The notes under the pieces were generated by a model that was not told the origin of the DNA, did no database searches, and saw only the letters and a program-made list of their open reading frames with translations. A stretch of DNA of 19,118 nucleotides, taken from positions 1 to 19,118 of the forward strand of contig JAAMPI010001130.1 in NCBI GenBank assembly GCA_013054445.1. Reading direction: 5' to 3'. Every line of letters begins with the position of its first letter. Within the stretch, counting starts at the first letter, position 1. Position numbers and translations under genes: made by a program. Positions 18,724-19,118 of this stretch are shown piece after piece. Origin of the DNA: Cudoniella acicularis. Its lineage: Eukaryota; Ascomycota; Leotiomycetes; Helotiales; Helotiaceae.

Positions 18724-19118
18724 CGTTGCGATGAGGTTCATTTAAATGACACTTGTAAGCTCACGAGTTGGTATAGGTTTTCAGGCCGTCGTTCTTGTTT
18801 TCCTTTTGTTTATCTTCCTTTTCTGTTTTTCTATTGTCGAGTTTTGATTGGAGTCTGTTGAATCTTCACATTCTTCCTTCGAAGATCGCCCAAGTGGGCT
18901 GTGATTGTGCCCGGGAGCATGTCCTCTAGGCAAGGGCTCTTTGCGTTGCGTAACGCTGATTAATGGATGCCGTGATGGAAGACATATTTTTGACCTTCAA
19001 CAAAATTACATTTTTTTTAAAAAAGAGCGCGAATATGAAGAGAACCGCGAGGTGGAGTTGATCTCTCTTGAAGATTCCTATCACAATCGTGGTGGCTCAG
19101 CGCGCACGTAAAGGATGT
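18724..19118. other. Right-edge region, no supported gene
   Basis: The stretch contains a pyrimidine-rich tract (runs of CTTTT/TTCC type at about 18790-18845) and a T8/A6 run at about 19012-19024. A plus-strand open frame near the end lacks recognisable features. Nothing can be called with confidence. Confidence 0.35.

Noticed and set aside
18361..18741. Minus-strand open frame of 126 codons near the right end
   Set aside because: No recognisable features, and plus-strand consensus splice donors lie across it; not enough to call either as certain.

Overview
The window looks like a filamentous ascomycete fungus. Protein genes are split by many short GT-AG introns (about 42-116 nt) with CTRAY-like branch sites, intergenic gaps are short, and the gene content is typical: BMS1, DIM1/DIB1, a mitochondrial dehydrogenase kinase, an etherase-type GST and an ankyrin protein with a NACHT/STAND-type N-terminal domain. 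The style recalls Leotiomycetes such as the Botrytis/Sclerotinia group, but that is an impression and not a demonstrated placement. No tRNA, rRNA, CRISPR or intact transposon was seen.

Left part, 1-6093, minus strand: the 5' part of an unrecognised gene runs off the left edge. Next comes a three-exon quinone-reductase/zinc-type alcohol dehydrogenase-like gene that carries an apparent 1-base frameshift in its last exon. Then comes BMS1, the ribosome-biogenesis GTPase, whose first two small exons precede one very long exon.

Centre, 7147-12636, plus strand: a four-exon gene with very short exons encodes an 88-residue inhibitor-I9 (proteinase B inhibitor/subtilisin propeptide)-like protein. It is easily missed because no exon is long. 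A mitochondrial PDH/BCKDH-type kinase follows, then an 834-residue protein with a NACHT/STAND-type N-terminal domain, two ankyrin-like repeats and a C-terminal membrane anchor.

Right part: a five-exon etherase-type GST (minus) ends tail-to-tail with the ankyrin gene. Its start is separated by a very AT-rich block from the divergent DIM1/DIB1 spliceosomal gene (plus). From about 15.6 kb to the right edge there is no gene I recognise. Several phase-consistent multi-exon models can be traced there: a 106-aa candidate, an acidic Ser-rich coiled-coil protein, a Cys-containing protein ending in a basic NLS-like KRKRE, and a 94-aa candidate. Three of these lie in the same reading frame, separated only by TAA stops, which raises the possibility of one decayed or recoded gene.

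Functionally the recognised genes are unrelated housekeeping and accessory genes, and I see no operon-like or biosynthetic cluster. The least ordinary pieces are the I9 mini-gene, the frameshifted oxidoreductase, the tail-anchored ankyrin/STAND-like protein and the unassigned right-hand block.
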